DNA of 64,000 nucleotides, taken from assembly GCF_964340395.1 (NCBI RefSeq), contig NC_135563.1, forward strand, positions 5,681,922 to 5,745,921, given 5' to 3'. Source of the DNA: Glandiceps talaboti. Taxonomy: Eukaryota; Hemichordata; Enteropneusta; Spengelidae. A program made the position numbers and the translations under genes. The notes under the pieces are model-generated. The model was not told where the DNA came from. It made no database searches and worked only from the letters and a program-made list of their open reading frames with translations. This document shows, piece after piece, positions 1 to 18,248 of the stretch (its first letter is position 1; every line of letters starts with the position of its first letter).

Positions 1-39
1 TCAAGCCCCTGTGTAGGGACACATCGTCTATGGGTCAAT

Positions 40-5352
<5,313 letters not shown>

Positions 5353-5358
5353 CGCGAG

Positions 5359-5364
5359 AATAAA
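5359..5364 (+). promoter_or_regulatory. Polyadenylation signal of ZDHHC16-like A
   Basis: AATAAA starts 7 bases after the TAA stop. It would give a very short 3' UTR. It is plausible but unproven. Confidence 0.4.
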
Positions 5365-6366
5365 ACATTACATTATCAGTTTCCTCACCTTGAAATTACA
5401 ACTGATCATAAATGAAGTTATTCATTAAATTTCTGATGTAATACGCCGTTTTTCATCTCGCGGCAGATCTCACGAGATCCCATGTGGGCGATTGCGTCTA
5501 AAGCAACTATGTGAGGATGGTCAAGATAACATTATCAGACGCTTAGCAACACTGTTGTTCTCAACGTCATCGCACATGGCCATGGCGTTGTTGCTAGGCA
5601 CATTTGCATATTTCGCGAGATCTGCAACGAGACGTACACCTGATGATAAATGTATCATAAACACATCAATCTTTATATGAAATATAGAAAATTGATACAT
5701 CATAAATTAAAATATATCATACTCTTGATATTATCAAATTAAGGAACATATTAAAACAATTGAATATGTCAAGGTTTCCGAGGCGTAGTTTATGGCTGTT
5801 TTTCCTTGCAATGATAAATTTTGTAAACTCATTAATCGCAGATTAATTATTTGCTACCAGATGGCTTTTCGAATAATAAAACTTTGGAGTTGTGAACAGT
5901 TATCTACCTGAGTATTCGTTCTTTGCATTACATCACAATACATTTGTATTTGAACACATAAATTATGATAATGTATGTATACGGTAAGATAATTATGCAT
6001 GTCTTTCACATTATACTGTAGAGTGGCTCCAAGAATTCTTGATAGCTATCTAGTACATCAGTTTTTGCATACACAGTGTTTCTATATAACAACATAATTT
6101 CATATTTATTTCACCAATAAAAAACAACATATTAACAACATATATAAATTAAATCAAAGAATATTCAACCAAATACTTCAGTAATTCTATGGGCCTGGTG
6201 GGGATCATGGAAATAGTTCTACAGCACTAGTCTAGTTCACAACCCTTACAGAAAGAGTTAAGTCGAAAATTCTGGGTGAAACTCAGGTAGCGGACAAATA
6301 AAAAAGCAAAATGTCATAGGAATAATTGTCAAAATATCACTTTGCATGAAAGAATAAATAAGATTT

Positions 6367-6405
<39 letters not shown>

Positions 6406-7299
6406 TGAACAACAGCAGGATAAAAAAAATGTAAAAATTGCACTAACTTCCTATGGTATATCTAATGTATACACATTACAGTTGCCAATTTGACAAGTCT
6501 TGGTTAAAACTGTGGCACCCAGATTACTCTGAGCTCCTTCATGTGTCCTCTATTCCTCATCTATGTAAATGTCAGGGTCAGAGAGAGAGAGAGAGCCCAC
6601 CAGCTAAAGTATAGCAGTCACAAACGAACACAAATCTTATCTCTATGACATTTCAAACCACCCTCCCCCTTCAAACTTATTTTAAATCCTCTGGTGGTCA
6701 ATGTGTTATGAAGACCTAATAACAAACAACTTCACTGATGTTCTACTGCATAAAAAAACCCAACTAGTATTAATGTAGTAAACATTACACAAATTAACCA
6801 GTGTAACCTGAATGCTCCCTCAGGGGTATTTTCTTATCTATCAATATTACTGCTAAGACATGCATTTTTGGCAAAGTATTTGCCAAATGTGAACGTGTCA
6901 GGTACAATATATTCTTTCACTGGCTGTTTTATAGCTTGATATATATGCCAATCAACTAAATGAGATGCGAACCACATCAGTTATCTAAATGATAAATGTG
7001 CGATGACATTTTGAGCACCTAATGATGATACTGCATTTAATTGATAAAGTCATTAATTATGCAAATATTCATCAATATGCAAGCCACACCCACAATATTA
7101 TATGACATATGTGTCATGGTATTCTTAATTATATGTCTGTTCAGAATTTCATCTTACTTGATTGATATATATTAAATATCAACTAAATGCTGTATCATTG
7201 AGAGCTGAGAATTTCATCAAGATGAAATTCTGAACAGCCATCAATGATGTGTAACATTTGTTTTCACTAAGAACTACTGAACTCTAGCAATGACTGCTG

Positions 7300-7520
7300 T
7301 AAAAGCATATGTATGCTGAAGTTTTATCTAATCTGAACCAGATGTTGAGTGATGAAACACAGACAGACAGACAGACAGAACCATAATATAACTTTTTCTT
7401 ATGGGAGTAAACAGTATCACCCTGTAAAAAATATACATACTGAATTTTATCAAATCTCATGTTAGCTATTGAGATAATGATGGCACAAAGGATCAGAATG
7501 AGACAGACCAGAGATGGACA

Positions 7521-7557
<37 letters not shown>

Positions 7558-7740
7558 AGAACCAAACATAACTTTCCCTTACAAGAAGTAAAATACCACA
7601 ACCCTGTAATGAATATGCAGACTAAATTTTATCAAATCTGAGTCAGTTTTTCTTATATAATGATGAAAAAGAAAGACAGACAGACTGACACACAGAACTA
7701 AGTTTTTCCTTACAAGAGGTAAAATAGTATAACCTGAGAG
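7300..7740. repeat. Three diverged tandem units with GACA/CA microsatellites
   Basis: Each unit runs from a TTTTATCAAATCTGA-like block through a GACA or CACA tract to a CAGAACCAAACATAACTTTCC-like block and then CCTGTAA. The units are near 7310, 7440 and 7620. The CA tract occupies about 7520-7556. Confidence 0.7.
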
Positions 7741-8249
7741 TAACATTGTAAAATACAATGAATGAATAGACTATTCAAGGTAAAATATGTACCCAATGAA
7801 AGACCTATAAATGAAGTATAAAAGTGGCTTACAAATGAAGGAGTTGATAGTAACAAAGTATTCTCTTGTTTTCACTGTAGTATGTGGTATATCAAAATTG
7901 ATAATTTGTATCATATTAGAAATTAGAAATAGTTATCAAACAATCACATTATTATGAATAAAAAGTGATATGTACAAAAATGGACTATTAAAGTTTTTTC
8001 ATAGAAATATTGTAGTAATATGATGAGTAGGTAGAAATTTTACATTACAAAATAAAATATGAAATAGATATCATAACCAGTCTCTGACTGTCATGAAATT
8101 GAACACTGGCATAGGAATTTGCTTAGATTATAAAATTTCACAAAGTATGTAAAAATTCAACAAATATATCAAAGAATTATGATTATGAAAACTATCATAA
8201 CAGCATAAATCAATACAAAATATATCAAAGTGTGTTCATCTTTATCTAG

Positions 8250-8584
8250 TTAAAGTGGCCACATGGATGAGAACTGGGTATTTATTTTGGATTTTCAATT
8301 ATAAAACAATTTTATCATGACTTCCAACTTCAAAAATCAATGTGAAACATATGGCAAATCCTTGTTTGTAAAGTCAAAAAATTGCAAAAGATAAATAAAT
8401 GTGCAAAAATGTTTGTTATTGACTTTTTACACACTATATTTAGCTTTTTTCAATGTACTGAATTACAAACACTGATTTGGTCAGTGTTGTTTCACATTGA
8501 TTTTTCATGAAGCCACAATAAAATTGTTTTATGAATTCAAAAATCGACATAAATGCCAAATCCTCATCCATATAGCCACTTTAA
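8250..8584. mobile_element. TTAA-flanked palindromic MITE, copy 1
   Basis: It starts TTAAAGTGGCCACATGGATG and ends in the inverted form CATCCATATAGCCACTTTAA. The two halves are roughly complementary along their length. The TTAA ends suggest a piggyBac-like source, which is an inference. Related copies lie at 26471, 28345 and 53247. Confidence 0.75.
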
Positions 8585-10717
8585 AGACAAAATGATTAAT
8601 CCATATAAGAAAGTGACATAAGAATAAACATTTCTTTAATACATCTCAAATAAATCAATAAAAGTATTCTTTTCTCACAAATATACAAATAGATACTATT
8701 CCTCCAGTATTTTTACAAATCTTCATTCAGCCAAATATGAAAATACAAGTTACCTAAGGGGTCTTCTCACTTTGCGGTACTGAGGATGAGAAATGATCAC
8801 CTCTAAGTTCACAAGTATTTTCCAACTGAAGAAGAAATATATTGGAGAATACTATAATTAAACCTATGCAAATGTAATTTCAGAAAACATGAAACCACTA
8901 GTTCTGTTAGCAGGACCACTGGAATTTTTAGGCACTTGTCCGGGGACCACCAGTTCACAAAATGATTTCACCCCTGTGGAAAACAGCTGTGAAACTGAGC
9001 ATGTTGTCTCATCTTTCAAGCACATAACAGAACCAATGCCTAGATGTGCACTGCTGTGATGTAGAACTTAACATGACACAGACTCCATATTTTCTGTTCA
9101 AATGTCTACAACTTGGCTTGTGCTAGGTATAATTGAAATTATATAAAAATTCAATTTGTCCAGTAATAAAAACACTTGCCCTCAGTGATAGTACTGACTA
9201 TACAACGTTATGAAGTTTATGTAAATTAGAAAAAAAAACAGTTATCCTAACTGGTTGGGATGTAAATATTGGTATATCTAGTTCTTGTCTACCAATTTAA
9301 CCCAACATATCTTCTTTCTTATCTCTCTAACACTAATATGTTAAATACAAATTGTTGCATAGACTCGTCAATGTTGGCTACACTTGACAGCAAGCAAAGT
9401 GACAAAGTGTCTCAAATAGTTGAAGATGTGTGGCATACATGTACAAACAGGAACAGCCTGTTCATCAGAACTGTGCAGCTGACATAATTATATTTGTAGC
9501 TCTAGATTCTGCAGAACATTTCATCATAATTATTGGTAGATACGTGTTTGTAATTTATAATCTACAGATGTGCACAAGATTAGTATTATCATGATTTCAT
9601 TTTAATTATCTGAATGGTATTTTCAAAGTGAGGTTATGGTCAATCATCAAAATAACACATTACTAAGTCATAATTTTGAAAACATTAAATGGACACAACC
9701 TTTTACAGATACGCTCTGGGGCATAATTTTTGTTGCATATTTAAATGGTAATTGCAGTATTTTATTTACAAAAGCATCACTTGCAATTGACTGAACTCAA
9801 TCTATGCCGTGGGATTAAGATATGTTATAAATGATTCAATAACATAATTGTTTAGATGTATTAGAAATGTAGAGGAAATCCCTTCTGTTCTAGTAATGCC
9901 AGAAGACAACAGTAATGTCATATAAGACATGCATCGGCATTTACATTACACTAGAATGGTTCAATCAAGCTTTTATGTAAGTTTTGTCAAGTTAGGAAAG
10001 ATCTGATAAACTCAGCTTTAAATCTATTTATATCGTCAAAGTGATTATTGTGATCCAAAACTATCAGTTTAACCAAGCTTTTACTGTCACCTCATTCTCA
10101 AAACTTGATGACTGGTTATTGATCAACATTAGGATTGGACTTTTCCATACATAATTCAAATCCAGTTTATGGAAACCCTGCGCAACCACCAATTGTTTCT
10201 CATACTAGAGTCATAATGGTCAAAGGGTTAGAGGGTCCACTCATACCCAATACTCTGTACATTATTGCTTTTGTAATAGCCAGTATTTCTGACTATAAAC
10301 TAGTCTGTGCACCAGCTTTGAACCATCATTGGATAAAATCATCCCGGCTGTATAATTATATTAGGACTTGATTGGACAGAAACTGTTATGTGATGGATTT
10401 AACTCTGTGGCAGCACAGTTTCTAGAATGCTCAGTGAGCTGAGAACAGTCCTGGGTTGCAATATTTTAGGTCTGTACCAACAGTATGGAACTAGATACAT
10501 GTAATTAAACAACACTTTCAGCCCTATGCCAAAGTATACGTAGGCACTATGTAACAATATCCATTACTAATATACTATCATAATGAATCATGATCATGCA
10601 AAAATTACAACGCACCTCAGATCATTTTGTCACACAATGATTGTTATAGTTGTACATTCAACTTGTAAAGAAATGACCAGTCATTTCAAAATCTGTACAC
10701 TCTTGACTATTAGTTTT

Positions 10718-11911
10718 CTATTGTTTACAGTTATCAACCATTTTCCAGTCAGAACTTTTATTTCTCCCTTTAAAACTGGTGCAGTGAGCATTTTTCCAAT
10801 GGGCTGAGGGACTATCACCTTTGAAGTGGTGGGTACGATGGTCAACTTTCCAGTTAGCAATTGAATTATCACCTTTGAAACTGGTGGTTCTGTGATCAGT
10901 TTTCCAGTTCTCTGCCAAATTGTCGCCTTTGAAACTTGTAGCTCTGTGATCAGTTGTCCAGCTCTCTGCCGAATTATCACCTTTGAAACTGGTGGTTCTA
11001 TGATCAGTTTTCCAGTTTTCAGCCACATTGTCACCTTTGAAACTTTTGTAATGATGGTCAACTTTCCAGTTTTCGGACAGATTGTCACCATCAAAACTTT
11101 TACAATGGTTAACTTTCCAGTCACTCCAATGAGTGTCAACTCTGCGGCACGTAGAATGATCCACTTTCCAGGTAGTGTAGTGGTCCTCAATGGGTGAATA
11201 CTTGCCTTCTGATAGGTTGGTACAACTATTGCTTACTTTCCAATTAGAATAAAGATTTCCTCCATTCAGGACTGCAGGATCTTCTGCCTCAAAGTGGCTG
11301 CAATTATCCTTCATTTTCCAGTCATTATAAGAAAGATCCAATTTGAAAATTGGACGATAACTGCCATCTGTTAAGTTTGAACAATGATTGTCCGTTTTCC
11401 AGTTCGCTAACAAGCTCTCATCAGGAAAATCAGCTTTGGTCCAATGGTTGTCTACTCTCCAACTGGCTGCACTGTTTTCACCTTTAAAGTCAGTACATCG
11501 ATTCTCAACTTTAAAGTCATTTGATGGTTTATCATTTTTCCAATTGCCTGTACAACGATTATCTAGTTCCCAGAGAGAGCTATCATTATCCCCTTCAAAT
11601 CGTGTATAGTGATCAACCTTCCAATCTGACGGATCATTTTCACCTTTGAAACCAGTGAAATTCTCTAATTTCCAGTTGGCAGCATCATTGTTCCCTTTAA
11701 AACTGCTACAACCTTTCACAGTCCAGTTCTTATCAGAGACACCTTTCAGAATCCCACTATGATCTACCTTCCACTGAGCAGATAGATCACCAGCATTGAA
11801 AGTGTTGCAATGATCCTTTTTCCAGTCTTGGCCTTCTTTATCAACTTGTAATTTCTTAAAATGTGCCGACTTCCACTTAGGGTAAGTTTCCCTCTCTGTA
11901 AATTCATGCAT
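10718..11911 (-). CDS. Tandem WKxDH/FKGDN-repeat protein, function unknown
   Basis: I do not recognise this gene. One open frame on the minus strand from ATG at 11911 encodes about 397 aa ending in TAG. Almost the whole protein is made of 17-18-residue units of the form W-K-x-D-H-(x3-4)-F-K-G-D-N-(x4), about twenty in all. The last seven are the most regular, for example WKTDHRTTSFKGDNSAES. Middle units are diverged or interrupted. Neighbouring units differ at many synonymous positions (GGC-GAC versus GGT-GAT for G-D), which suggests selection on the protein. It is hydrophilic, rich in W, K, D, H, N and S, and shows no signal peptide or membrane segment. The frame is open about 18 codons upstream of this ATG, so a spliced 5' exon is possible. 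It lies between the two ZDHHC16 paralogues on the opposite strand. Confidence 0.65.
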   Translation of the reverse strand: MHEFTERETYPKWKSAHFKKLQVDKEGQDWKKDHCNTFNAGDLSAQWKVDHSGILKGVSDKNWTVKGCSSFKGNNDAANWKLENFTGFKGENDPSDWKVDHYTRFEGDNDSSLWELDNRCTGNWKNDKPSNDFKVENRCTDFKGENSAASWRVDNHWTKADFPDESLLANWKTDNHCSNLTDGSYRPIFKLDLSYNDWKMKDNCSHFEAEDPAVLNGGNLYSNWKVSNSCTNLSEGKYSPIEDHYTTWKVDHSTCRRVDTHWSDWKVNHCKSFDGDNLSENWKVDHHYKSFKGDNVAENWKTDHRTTSFKGDNSAESWTTDHRATSFKGDNLAENWKTDHRTTSFKGDNSIANWKVDHRTHHFKGDSPSAHWKNAHCTSFKGRNKSSDWKMVDNCKQ

Positions 11912-12402
11912 ATTTCGTTGATTTCTATTCCCAAAACTACGGTTCTCTGTAGCAGCTGCTATCAATTGTCCATGGAATAGTTACCAATTTTCTCTACCCT
12001 GTCATCAAGAAAGAATATATATGGTTGAAAAGTAGAATGCTATGTAACTGAGTAAGCACACTGAAATTGCAAGTATGATAAATATCTTCATAATAATAAT
12101 ATAATAATAATCATATAATAATCAGTTTATTTTCTCAAATAATTATAAACTATAACAGAGGCTAAATGGGGAGTCTGGAAATAGTTAACAGCTAGTCTGG
12201 GCCTATACCCTCACATATTAATATACAGAAATTCACAGCAAGGTACTCAAATGACTCAACATATAATTATGTACACATGATTAAAATTACAAATATAGTT
12301 GAGGTTCCTTGCAATAGTTATAGATTGTGTGCCCTAGCCCCAACTGGAAGGTTTATTGAAACCGCTTTGCTACATACATACATACATACATACATACATA
12401 CA

Positions 12403-12433
<31 letters not shown>

Positions 12434-12838
12434 CATGACTTGCTCATTAGACATAATATCATATACCCTAAACAGTATTAAATAACCTGTGTGGATAAAG
12501 ATATTTGTGTTTAGCAGTACACTTAGTATGGTGAAATATATCCAATCAAATTTATTTTCAGGTCTGCACCCAAAAAGTCAGAGTCCCAAATGAATGACAA
12601 TTTCAACTTATTACTATACTATTTATAGATGAAAAATATACATATAATTGAATGTACAATGTCTAATTAATGATATTTTAACAATTTTCAGTGAATATAC
12701 TGTTAGTTATCCGATAAAAAAAACTACAACTAATACTATAGTATTATAAGGCCTAAAAAAATATCATGAGGAGTAACAGGTGTGGGGTCCCAAAGGAACT
12801 CTTTTCCACTATTCACTTTCTTCTTGATTGCAGACTAT

Positions 12839-12960
12839 TATTTTGTCGGCATATGGCCAAATCTTTTACTGTGTTTACGCAAGCAGGCAATCTTCTTGTT
12901 AACTTTGATGTGTGATCTAATAATTGACAAGGCATGAAAATTAAAACCAATTCTCCATAC
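12839..12960 (-). other. Candidate minus-strand terminal exon
   Basis: A strong acceptor (TTCTTTTTCAG) precedes 12960. The first frame then runs 40 codons to TAA with a basic C terminus (RKHSKRFGHMPTK). A second frame is open further, to TGA at 12813-12815. I recognise neither product and found no convincing upstream exon. Confidence 0.25.
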
Positions 12961-13903
12961 CTGAAAAAGAATATTACTGCCTAGGTGCATCATAAAAACA
13001 ATGGACATTAGATTTCCTGGTTGACACCATAACTTCTGCTCCATGCACTTCACACACAATTACTATTGGTACAAATACAAATACAAAAAAAAAATTAAAA
13101 TACATAAGATAAGACACTGACACATCAAGTGAATATAAATGAAAGAACATTACATAAAATGTAGTTCACGAATACTTCCTGTAATTCATAACGTCTACGT
13201 GATTCCTCAAAGAGGTTTTCAATTTGAGAACTTTGTCATGTCAACAATCATGGCTTTTATGATTAAACTGTGTGTGATAGTTTGACTTCTCTAGCTATTA
13301 TCTAGAAGTTGATGTGTAATATTGTGTCAGTCATGTTGTCTTTGTAGTTATCACCCTTTCCGAATTCTTTGGTGGTAGGATTATTTGTTGCGACAACAAA
13401 ACCAATTGCAAACAAAATACGTGTCAAATAAGGTCACGGGTAATTTGCATATCAAAAGGAATGCATTCGTGCTGTGAATTGAAAACAAAACGGGCATGAA
13501 AAGTGCAAGTGAAATCTATCAGAGAGGTTCAAATGAGTCTTGAGACGTAAAAATTAGTAAAACAAAGTGTACAGATTACATGCATTTACTTCCCCGCATT
13601 CACATCTCCCCATTGCATTATACACTTATTTGACGACGTACATGTCAAGTTCATTCGTTCGTTCTCACTCACTCATAAATCCTGCTGCTACGCAGTGTAC
13701 AGTGGGAAAGTTATCTCGCTTCGTTGCCGTGGTGTACCTTCCAATACGACATTTTTGGACCAAATCAAGTACGGAGTTATCCTATCTCTTACTATGTTAC
13801 TACGTAAATATTAGTCTTTACCAAGGTGCGCCTCCAAAGAAAATACATGTGTAAAAGCAAAGGTTGTCTCATCTCCTCGAGCAGTCCGTGCAGCGAAATT
13901 AAA

Positions 13904-14146
13904 ATGGCGGCGAAATTTACATATTATGACACATCTCATTTGCGTATGTCACTGATAGATTATATACTGATAGCTTTGTCGGTGTACATGTACTTTCATG
14001 ATGATAGGGACTGTGGAGAAGTTAATATGTATTCAGTATCTCAAGCAATATATCAACAACGTCGATGTCAGTATATTGGACCAGCTGCAGTTTCCCCACT
14101 ATGTTTAGAAAATAAAATACATCTTAAAATTAACAAGTCTTCATAA
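13904..14146 (+). CDS. Candidate first exon with YY1-like start context
   Basis: ATG-GCG-GCG lies inside AAAATGGCGGC, which matches the YY1 consensus often seen at animal gene starts. The frame continues for 80 codons (MAAKFTYYDTSHLRMSLIDY...) to TAA and includes a short hydrophobic run. It could also be spliced early at GTATGT after 13940. No homologue is recognised and no following exon was found. Confidence 0.2.
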   Translation: MAAKFTYYDTSHLRMSLIDYILIALSVYMYFHDDRDCGEVNMYSVSQAIYQQRRCQYIGPAAVSPLCLENKIHLKINKSS

Positions 14147-15047
14147 AAGACACAGACCAAATTATTGATATGCTTATATATACTTACAAGGGATACTGCG
14201 GGTGCCACCGCGGGGTTCAAAGAGCTCCTTGCTGTCTTTTCTTGCAGTTTATTTTCTGCAAATCAGCTAGTTGTAATTTCAAGTAATATAATTATTACTT
14301 ATCGCCAATTTATAAAGGTATGCTAAAAAAACAATCCACTGACTCTTGCAAGGTAGTCAAAAAGTTTTTCATACTATATATGCTTTCCGATCTGCACAGC
14401 AAAGTCGAAGGTCCTGTGATATTTAAAGTATATATGACATGTTTAACGTATCTTATGTGGTTGTCGTGTATTCGTCGATATCCAGGAGAATCTATAATTT
14501 TGTTAATTCGTCAGGTAATTTCAGTAAAAATAATTTCCAAGTTGTGTAAACATGTAATTTGTACAATATATGAGTTGACTCTAAACGTAGTAAAAGTAGA
14601 TGCCAATGAAACTGGGAGACACTCAATACCAGAAAATATTGGATCCTGTTTCGCGTTGTCGTTCAGAGTCACAATTTTAATTTCAATGCTGGGGAAAAGA
14701 CTGCAATTTTAGGCTAACTCCTATTCAGGCAATTCTGTCGGCTATAAACACCAAACAATCTTTGCAAAGCAGTCGGGTAACTGCAGTAGGCATACTTTTT
14801 TCCGACCATTGTTATTCGGCAAACATTGTTTGCGTCATATACGTTAACTATGTTTCCTTCCAAACATAACATTTCAGCATTATATTTTTTCCATAAAATT
14901 GGGTTCCGTGTTTAGCTTTATTTCATAAAGTGTAATAAAAAAAAAACACTTGTGCATTACAAATTCGATATAATTCATTGCTACCCACATATCTGACATT
15001 CCAAAAATATGCTAATTTGTACGTAATTCTTTAGTCTTACGTTTCAG

Positions 15048-15354
15048 TGTCTAAGTATATGGTAGTTGTGGGTAGAACGGCAGAACGTAAACGATTCTCC
15101 ACTCTAACTGTCTTTCTAGGGTACCAGGATCTACGAGCTTGTCTAAGTTAGGAATTAGCTACACAGGTATCGTCACATACACGCACGTACGCTCTTACAC
15201 TCAGGCGGAGAGAGACATCGCACACCAGCAGTTGTGTTGCAATTACAATCTAGAGTCGGAATAGGAATCCGGAATAACTTTATTCACAGTTACTCATATA
15301 TAGACTGAATGACGTCATTTGTTTTAAATATAAATTTGTTGTGAAAGACGATAT

Positions 15355-15432
<78 letters not shown>

Positions 15433-18248
15433 GAGATTTATATATTGCCAAACTCCACTTCGTAGTAATGTTCAATGGCGCTTTACAAAAGTGTCACGTG
15501 GGTATATATAGTTGTCAGTAGGCTCTGCTAAAGAGATAAGTCTTGAGACGCTTCTTAAAAATATCAACGCTCTGTGAATTTTTCCATATGGCCCTCGTGC
15601 ACATGAAGGGAATTGGTCCTTGAATATAGTGATAGGATTTTGACATGTCGGAATGATAGAAAACCTTCGACATTGGCCAAATTGAACATCAGAAAGCTCA
15701 AAAAACATTTCACCAGCCTCATGGAAACCATAGTAATCAGGTAAAGTTGATAAAATGGTCTTAGAGCTCTTCAGGGTCGAAATAACAGAATCATTAAGAG
15801 GTGTATTAAAACTAGGTACAGGAAAATGTATTACTCTATACAGATGAAAGATCATTAAGTCTTTAACCAAAGGAACCGGTATAGATATTAGGATGTGGCG
15901 TTTCGATTTAAAAAATGAAGCGCCTTGTTGGTGATAATAGAAGGCCGCATCAAAATGAGCTATACGATACCTTGGGTATTTAGTTATACCTTTTGCAATT
16001 TGTACAAAGTGTTAATCAGACGTTTTGAAGGAATAAAACTAGGAGTTATATGTCTGTTGAGTAAGTACTGCATACCCCTCAAATATCTAGATGTCGTGTC
16101 CTGCAAGCCAGCTCTTGTACTGGAGCGGTCCGCCATGCTATCACGTAGAAGTTGGAAATGTTGAAATCTATCATTTAAAATTAACCATCGTTCAGTGTCT
16201 TGTATGTTCGTTTTTAATACTTGTTCTAGTAAGTGAACAGCTCCACAAAGGGCAGTGATAGTTTGTGACGATTCGTTAACTGCTTTCCAGACATTATCAA
16301 TTCTACGATTTGTAAGCTTACATACTGTACTAAAGTCATCAGTAATATGCTTCACGCCTGTTTTCTGAGATATAAGTTCAGTCTCAAGGACATTGATGTG
16401 CGTGGCCAGAGTTTTAACATCTCAAGAAGTAGCAGTTCCAAACAAAGTTTTTGAGATCTTACCAATAATGGGCAGAATAGCCCGTCGTTGTCGTCCAGTT
16501 GTTCGCAAACTACGATGGTTCGCAGAAGCCAATATATCTAGTTCGACAAGTGTTCTCCTTAAAAGCTGCCACCACCGATTTATTCTTGCAAGGATAATAA
16601 TGCTGACCTATATGACACCATATCACAACCGTTCAACGACATCGTACGGGATACTACCAGAAGTCCAATACTGATAAGACTTCAGCAGCAACTCAAACAA
16701 GGAGTTGGTTATAACCCGCTACACAAACTTTATTATTTTTTAACTCCGGTAGAGGACTGCTAATCCCGTACATGTCAAACAATGTGTCAACATTATGACA
16801 GATAAAGGGCATAAGACAATATGTTATGGAAGGGAGACAGAAAGGAGGGTGTGTCTCTATAGACGTCACCATTGTCACTAAATGTCAACTAAATACACAG
16901 TTGTGAGTGTGACACTAAACATGCTTTAGGCGCCACTATATGCCTAGCAAATATAAACTTCGATATATAAAAAAGAGTTATCTCTCAAGTCAACAAATTC
17001 ACAAAAAATCCCCCTTTCATACATGATTAAAAGATATTATAGACTTCAAAAGTAAACTTGGTTTGATATAATACGTGAAACAGTATCTGTCGTCACTAAC
17101 TAATTTAGCCGTGCGACTATTTCACGCTAAAAAAAAAATACTTGGACAGTCTAAACTAATCATGAGAACAGATTTAAAAAAAAAAAAGGTTAAGAAAAAT
17201 ACGATTCTCCATCTTAATTTACCAGGCAGGTATTCATAAGCGACATGCGAATGATCGAACAATCTTAACTAGTTATATGATATTGAAAACAAGTAAAAAG
17301 AAGAGAAAAAGTTGAAAAAGGGATAAAGTATGAACAATAATTCAGTAGGGATGAGTGATGCATCATTCGTGCATTCAGCAATTCAATTAACTACCAATAG
17401 ATTTGAAGACATGTGAAATTAAACATTGCCAGTTCGATTCTGCATATGAATCACTGAAATTCTTGTCAGAATCATGCATACCAATTTAAAGTAAATCCCC
17501 CGAAGTTGTCTTTCCTAGTCTGCATTGCGTACGCTACGAAGTTGACAGCGCCCCACCATTCCATGAAATGACGTCCAGCATCCATGTTCTTCGAGTCCTG
17601 TCCTGCCATCCATTCTTCTGATAAATCAATCTCAGCTCCGTAACACGTACCAAATGGCGCAAGTCGTCAGTTGTTCGGCCTTCGTGCAGCTGAGCTAGCT
17701 ATGGTGTCGTTGACATTCCCATCGGCGAAACAGTCCGATCCGTTCAGTTGTCGTCAGGATGAGGTCAGCCATCATGATAGTCTTCTATAACTGGGGTAGT
17801 GCCGGTGGCTGTGGCAGCGCGCAGCGGCGGCGCTAATTGAATGTCTGCTTCTGCCATCTTTCAGTGTCTCGATCGTTGTCATCAAATGTCTTCCAGAGCG
17901 TAATATCATACGTTGACAAGCCCGGGGTTCAACACCAGTGTTACGTCCGGGGTGGCTTATATATAACGTAAACAATTCTCCACTCTAATTGTCTTTCTTG
18001 GGTACCAGGATCTACGAGCTTGTCTAAGTTAGGAATTAGCTACACAGGTATCGTCACATACATGTACGCTCTTACACTTAGGCAGAGAGAGACACCGCAC
18101 ACCAACAGTTGAGTTATAATCAAAGTTTAAGAGTCGGAATAGGAAGCCAGAATCCAGAATAACTTTATTCAGAGTTACATTCTCATATATAGACTGAATG
18201 ACGTCATTTGTTATAAATATAATTTTGTTATAAAAGACAATCTTTCAC
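15048..18248 (-). mobile_element. Env-bearing LTR retroelement, broken fossil
   Basis: Two direct repeats of about 310 bp (15048-15356 and 17939-18248) begin TG and end CA. Read on the minus strand, each carries AATAAA and a TGACGTCA site. The right repeat is followed by TGGTGTTGAACCCCGGGC, a plausible primer-binding site, so the element reads right to left. The interior is only about 2.6 kb. A stretch at about 15470-16360 has the character of a retroelement envelope protein, and no gag or pol part was recognised. The LTRs are about 90 percent alike by eye with indels, so the insertion is not recent. The family is Ty3/gypsy or BEL/Pao, unresolved. The element is incomplete and clearly inactive. 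An (AATC)n tract lies inside the left LTR border. Confidence 0.65.
15354..15431. repeat. (AATC)n microsatellite
   Basis: About nineteen AATC units directly after the left LTR of the retroelement fossil. Confidence 0.95.

Larger units (their letters stand above)
5365..10717. other. Intergenic, repeats only
   Basis: No ORF here has family character. Contents: (CAA)n at about 6367-6403; a hairpin at 7137-7238 whose arms carry the complementary GTTCAGAATTTCATC and GATGAAATTCTGAAC; three diverged units of about 150 bp at 7300-7740 with embedded GACA or CA tracts; and a 335-bp MITE at 8250-8584. TTTATT at 9761-9766 could be the minus-strand polyadenylation signal of the WKxDH repeat gene. Confidence 0.6.
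11966..15047. other. Intergenic with a CATA microsatellite and weak exon candidates
   Basis: Contains (CATA)n at 12372-12430, a possible minus-strand terminal exon at 12839-12960 and a possible plus-strand first exon at 13904. The open frame at 14320-14712 (+) has no recognisable character and I do not call it a gene. Confidence 0.5.

Noticed and set aside
10892-11609. Plus-strand and alternate minus-strand frames across the WKxDH gene
   Set aside because: They are shadows of the repeat-coding frame on the minus strand.
13160-13240. Minus-strand stretch reading IENLFEESRRRYELQE as an exon
   Set aside because: The frame looks protein-like, but no polypyrimidine tract or convincing acceptor precedes it and the donor is poor.
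13690-13780. Minus-strand MSYWKVHH start as the first exon of the WKxDH gene
   Set aside because: The resemblance is five residues, the donor (GTACAC) is weak, and no further link to 11.9 kb was found.
14320-14712. ORF of 130 codons as a gene
   Set aside because: No family marks, no promoter or splice context, and composition like the surrounding AT-rich DNA.
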